DNA of 5,413 nucleotides, taken from assembly GCA_946184595.1 (NCBI GenBank), contig CAMHFM010000064.1:1-5413 (forward strand), written 5' to 3'. Positions 4,494-5,413 of the stretch are shown one piece after another. Source of the DNA: an uncultured Azospirillum sp. Its GTDB lineage: Bacteria; Pseudomonadota; Alphaproteobacteria; RF32; CAG-239. Below the pieces are notes generated by a model that saw only the letters and a program-made list of their open reading frames with translations, did not search any database and had not been told where the DNA came from. Both the position numbers and the translations under genes were made by a program. The number at the start of each line of letters is the position of its first letter. Within the stretch, counting starts at the first letter, position 1.

Positions 4494-5413
4494 ATGAAAG
4501 AATCTTATACGGGTAAACGGCGTGTAAGAAGAACTTTCGGCAGAATCGATGCTGTGTCAGATATGCCGAGTTTGATTGAAGTCCAGACCGGTTCTTATGC
4601 AGATTTTATTGAAAATAAAAATTGCGAATTCGGTTTGGAGAATGTTTTCAAATCTATTTTTCCAATCAGAGATTTTTCAGGTAACGGTGAATTAGAATTC
4701 GTTAAATACGAATTAGAAGAACCAAAGTATGATGTGGATGAATGCGTTAAGCGTGATATGACATATGCTGCACCTGTTAAAGCTACTTTACGTTTGGTTG
4801 TTTGGGATGTTGATGAAACGACAGGGGCTAAATCAATCCATGATATTAAAGAGCAAGATGTTTATATGGGTGATTTACCTTTGATGACAGAAAAAGGTAC
4901 TTTTATTTTTAACGGTACCGAGCGTGTTGTTGTTTCTCAAATGCACCGTTCTCCGGGCGTATTTTTTGATCATGATAAAGGTAAAACGGTTTCTTCCGGT
5001 AAATATTTGTTTGCCGCCCGCGTTATTCCTTATCGCGGTTCTTGGCTCGATTTTGAGTTTGATGCGAAAGATTTGGTTTATGCTCGTATCGACCGTCGTC
5101 GTAAATTACCGGTAACTTCTATTTTATATTCTTTATATTCTAAAGAAACCGAAGATAAAATTAAAGCTCTGGCTAAACAAGGTAAGACAATTGATCCTGC
5201 TGAAATTAAAGGTATGGATAAAGAAGAAATCTTAGCTTACTTCTATGAAACAGAGTCTTATTCATCTGATAAGAAAAACTGGAAAGTTAAATTTGTACCA
5301 GCTCGTGTTAAGGGTGCCAAATTTGATTTTGATTTGGTTGATGCCAAGTCTGGTAAAACAGTTTGGGAAGCTGGTAAGAAATTAAATATTCGTACAGCAC
5401 AAAAATTAGCTGA
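4494..5413 (+). CDS. rpoB: DNA-directed RNA polymerase beta subunit, N-terminal fragment (runs off right edge)
   Basis: The frame is open from the ATG at 4494 to the window edge, giving 306 residues of a protein usually near 1350-1400. RpoB is the large catalytic subunit of RNA polymerase. This part covers the start of the protein and much of the protrusion and lobe. Diagnostic segments are [13 protein letters not shown] (5-17), [20 protein letters not shown] (135-154), [11 protein letters not shown] (155-165), [13 protein letters not shown] (178-190) and RIDRRRKLP (198-206). RVVVSQ (144-149) has the usual residues at the N-terminal rifampicin-site positions. [13 protein letters not shown] (239-251) and [18 protein letters not shown] (280-297) are in the style of alphaproteobacteria. 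AGGA at 4481-4484, 9 nt upstream, supports the start. rplL is not directly upstream as in the standard order: the neighbour is a divergent membrane protein gene, and rpoB seems to have its own promoter and a long leader. Confidence 0.97.
   Translation, partial: MKESYTGKRRVRRTFGRIDAVSDMPSLIEVQTGSYADFIENKNCEFGLENVFKSIFPIRDFSGNGELEFVKYELEEPKYDVDECVKRDMTYAAPVKATLRLVVWDVDETTGAKSIHDIKEQDVYMGDLPLMTEKGTFIFNGTERVVVSQMHRSPGVFFDHDKGKTVSSGKYLFAARVIPYRGSWLDFEFDAKDLVYARIDRRRKLPVTSILYSLYSKETEDKIKALAKQGKTIDPAEIKGMDKEEILAYFYETESYSSDKKNWKVKFVPARVKGAKFDFDLVDAKSGKTVWEAGKKLNIRTAQKLA

Noticed and set aside
4924..5115. Plus-strand open frame of 63 codons
   Set aside because: It is a shifted frame within rpoB.

Overview
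This window looks like chromosomal DNA of an AT-rich alphaproteobacterium. The best evidence is the RpoB fragment at the right end. It carries the alphaproteobacterial-style segment [13 protein letters not shown] and the stretch [18 protein letters not shown], which resembles the 'DLVDA-TG-VV-EAGKKLT-R' segment of that class, but the codon usage is A/T-rich. A host-associated or reduced low-GC lineage is plausible, but the sequence does not fix the genus.

Layout, left to right. (1) Positions 1-1453 hold a three-gene operon on the minus strand. It is read as a GlmU-type nucleotidyltransferase of one domain only (716-1453), then an unrecognised membrane-anchored protein with four cysteines (282-716), then the N-terminus of a PepF-like M3 oligoendopeptidase that runs off the left edge (1-301). 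The genes overlap by 1 and 20 nt, so they are probably translationally coupled. (2) A 76-nt divergent intergenic region (1454-1529) carries overlapping -10 candidates for both directions. (3) Positions 1530-3590 on the plus strand encode a secreted/membrane DUF2207-family protein. (4) A bidirectional terminator (3604-3635) is shared with the convergent gene. (5) Positions 3619-4122 on the minus strand encode an unrecognised protein with about five membrane segments, driven by a near-consensus promoter (4151-4179). (6) A long non-coding stretch (4123-4493) holds that promoter, a strong plus-strand promoter with a GC-rich discriminator, and a leader of about 210 nt with several inverted repeats. 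(7) rpoB starts at 4494 and runs off the right edge.

The genes do not form one pathway. The most interesting part is the rpoB upstream region. The gene is not directly preceded by rplL, as it usually is. It appears to have its own stringent-type promoter and a structured leader that could control expression of the RNA polymerase beta subunit. Secondary points of interest are the stand-alone uridylyltransferase domain and the DUF2207 protein, which has an extra N-terminal region of about 140 residues and lacks the usual Gly-rich tail. I see no mobile elements, CRISPR arrays, rRNA or tRNA genes.
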